In this document: positions 63,264 through 64,000 of the stretch, piece by piece
How the letters are laid out: the number at the start of each line of letters is the position of its first letter
How positions within the stretch are numbered: the first letter of the stretch is position 1
Origin: Siphonodentalium dalli
Lineage: Eukaryota; Mollusca; Scaphopoda; Gadilida; Siphonodentaliidae
Length of the DNA: 64,000 nucleotides
Reading direction: 5' to 3'
NCBI GenBank assembly: GCA_032622095.1
Contig: CP136064.1
Span: 134,737,129-134,801,128 of the forward strand
The notes under the pieces: model-generated
Database searches by the model: none
What the model was told of the DNA's origin: nothing
What the model saw: only the letters and a program-made list of their open reading frames with translations
Position numbers and translations under genes: made by a program

Positions 63264-63542
63264 AAAATCAGCAAATGCTTTGATGTACATGGGCAAATCC
63301 GGCAGTGTTTCGAAGGTTGCTAGCTTTCTCATTCCTTTGGACTGATGCCTCTCTGTTAAGGCCATAGTGTACCAACACTTCTTGACCATGATCCTATGCA
63401 AACTTTGTAACATCCAGCGGTCATCTCTTTGAAGAGCTCCCAGCAGAGAAAAACAATACACGTATGCTAGTTTGCATCCATGCACCATGATTACAAATCT
63501 CATCAATGCAACATTCCTCTTGCTGGTCTTCATATAAACAAA
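63264..63542 (-). CDS. Candidate internal exon, unknown protein
   Basis: 279 nt (93 codons, phase 0 to phase 0) between a minus-strand acceptor (ATATTTGACAG) and donor (GTGAGTTG). The open frame reads FVYMKTSKRNVALM, then LAYVYCFSLLGALQRDD, WMLQSLHRIMVKKCW and FETLPDLPMYIKAFADF, a helix-rich, coding-looking composition. The following intron frame stops within three codons of the donor. The opening segment (MKTS-RNVAL-R) is duplicated just upstream (about 63545-63590). I cannot name the family. It lies on the same strand as the kinase exon 3.7 kb away, but does not resemble phosphorylase kinase gamma. Confidence 0.35.
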
Positions 63543-63700
63543 CTGTCAAATATCTTATCAACGCAACATTCCTCGTGCTGGTCTTCATGTTGAACATGTC
63601 ACCCTTGTATTGACGGCATTCGTATTTTCTTGAACCATACCGACAACTGCCAAGTGTGAAGATTAAACAACACATACCTTCATTTTTGAATGACATATAA

Positions 63701-64000
63701 TGATTGATTGATTGATTGGGGTTTTATGTCGCTTTAGCCACTAAGGCCATATCACGACATTGCCAGTTTTAATGGTGGAGGAAATCCGCACACTTACGGC
63801 TAATCTAACAGTGATTTCAATGGCTGATAAACTCGTCGACCATGTGCGCAAACCACCGGCCATCGGCAAGTAACTGGCAACTTTCCCAGATAACGATTTC
63901 GAGTTACAAAGTCCACGATGGAAACATGTGGATTTGAACCCTTATCGCCAGCGCTGGAAGGCGAAACGGCTTGGAGTTGTACCCCTAACCGATTGAGCCA
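63701..64000 (-). mobile_element. tRNA-derived SINE with (TGAT)n tail, cut by the window edge
   Basis: On the minus strand the head reads TGGCTCAATCGGTTAGGGG (A-box region, at the window end) and GGTTCAAATCC (B box, 63930-63940). The body leads to CATAAAACCCC and a tail of TGAT/ATCA repeats at 63701-63717. Internal promoter boxes plus a short tandem tail are typical of tRNA-derived SINEs; tails of this kind are common in bivalves. The 5' end may lie just beyond the window. Confidence 0.8.

Overview
The window is animal nuclear DNA, AT-rich and dominated by repeats, with intron-bearing gene fragments and no bacterial-style operons. A bivalve mollusc (or a close lophotrochozoan) fits best. It carries pearl-like elements with a core repeat of about 157 bp, an ACGG-type microsatellite and a TGAGCTAA hairpin end. 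It also has tRNA-derived SINEs, one with a (TGAT)n tail, many small palindromic DNA transposons, and ORFs of multicopy types that I recall from bivalve genomes (TatD with zinc fingers, Ulp1 with PHD). The species cannot be read from the sequence.

Layout. 1-3343: no convincing gene, a few palindromes. 3344-6320: a large inverted repeat (arms about 665 bp) whose spacer holds a pearl fragment, a SINE and a hairpin repeat. 6098-11449: a tandem duplication of a segment carrying a transposon with terminal inverted repeats of about 258 bp; the second copy is cut short. 11518-13694: an Ulp1-like cysteine protease plus PHD finger protein, split by a 5'-truncated LINE. 13695-21715: minisatellites, a foldback element, and a cluster of CCCAGCTGGG palindromes. 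21720-23919: a mariner-type MITE, an intact ORF for a zinc-finger TatD nuclease, and another MITE. 24000-29110: MITEs, including a clean piggyBac-type one with TTAA, and a 5S rRNA-derived sequence. 29120-30775: an intact DDE-type transposase-like ORF. 30979-36260: nested insertions around duplicated short exons of an unidentified minus-strand gene. 36300-47260: hairpin MITEs, a hAT-type element with exact 8-bp target duplications, tandem repeats and Helitron-like fragments. 47261-57415: one very large pearl-like element (about 15 core units) split by a nearly complete LINE, itself split by a hAT-type element and carrying a palindromic MITE with strikingly one-sided T-to-C change. 57600-64000: more pearl-like ends, one exon of phosphorylase kinase gamma, a possible second exon, and a SINE running off the window.

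Host-gene content is small: the phosphorylase kinase gamma exon (59456-59546, minus) is secure. The duplicated exons at 33.2-36.0 kb and the open exon at 63264-63542, all minus, are supported by splice signals and single open frames but are unidentified. Everything else with coding capacity is mobile or mobile-like. Most interesting are the one-sided mutation of the MITE at 54045, the duplicated 94-nt exon whose two copies cannot be joined in frame, the layered element at 47-57 kb, the CCCAGCTGGG cluster, and the three intact or lightly broken multicopy-type ORFs. All alignments were done by eye; coordinates of diverged repeats are good to about ten bases.
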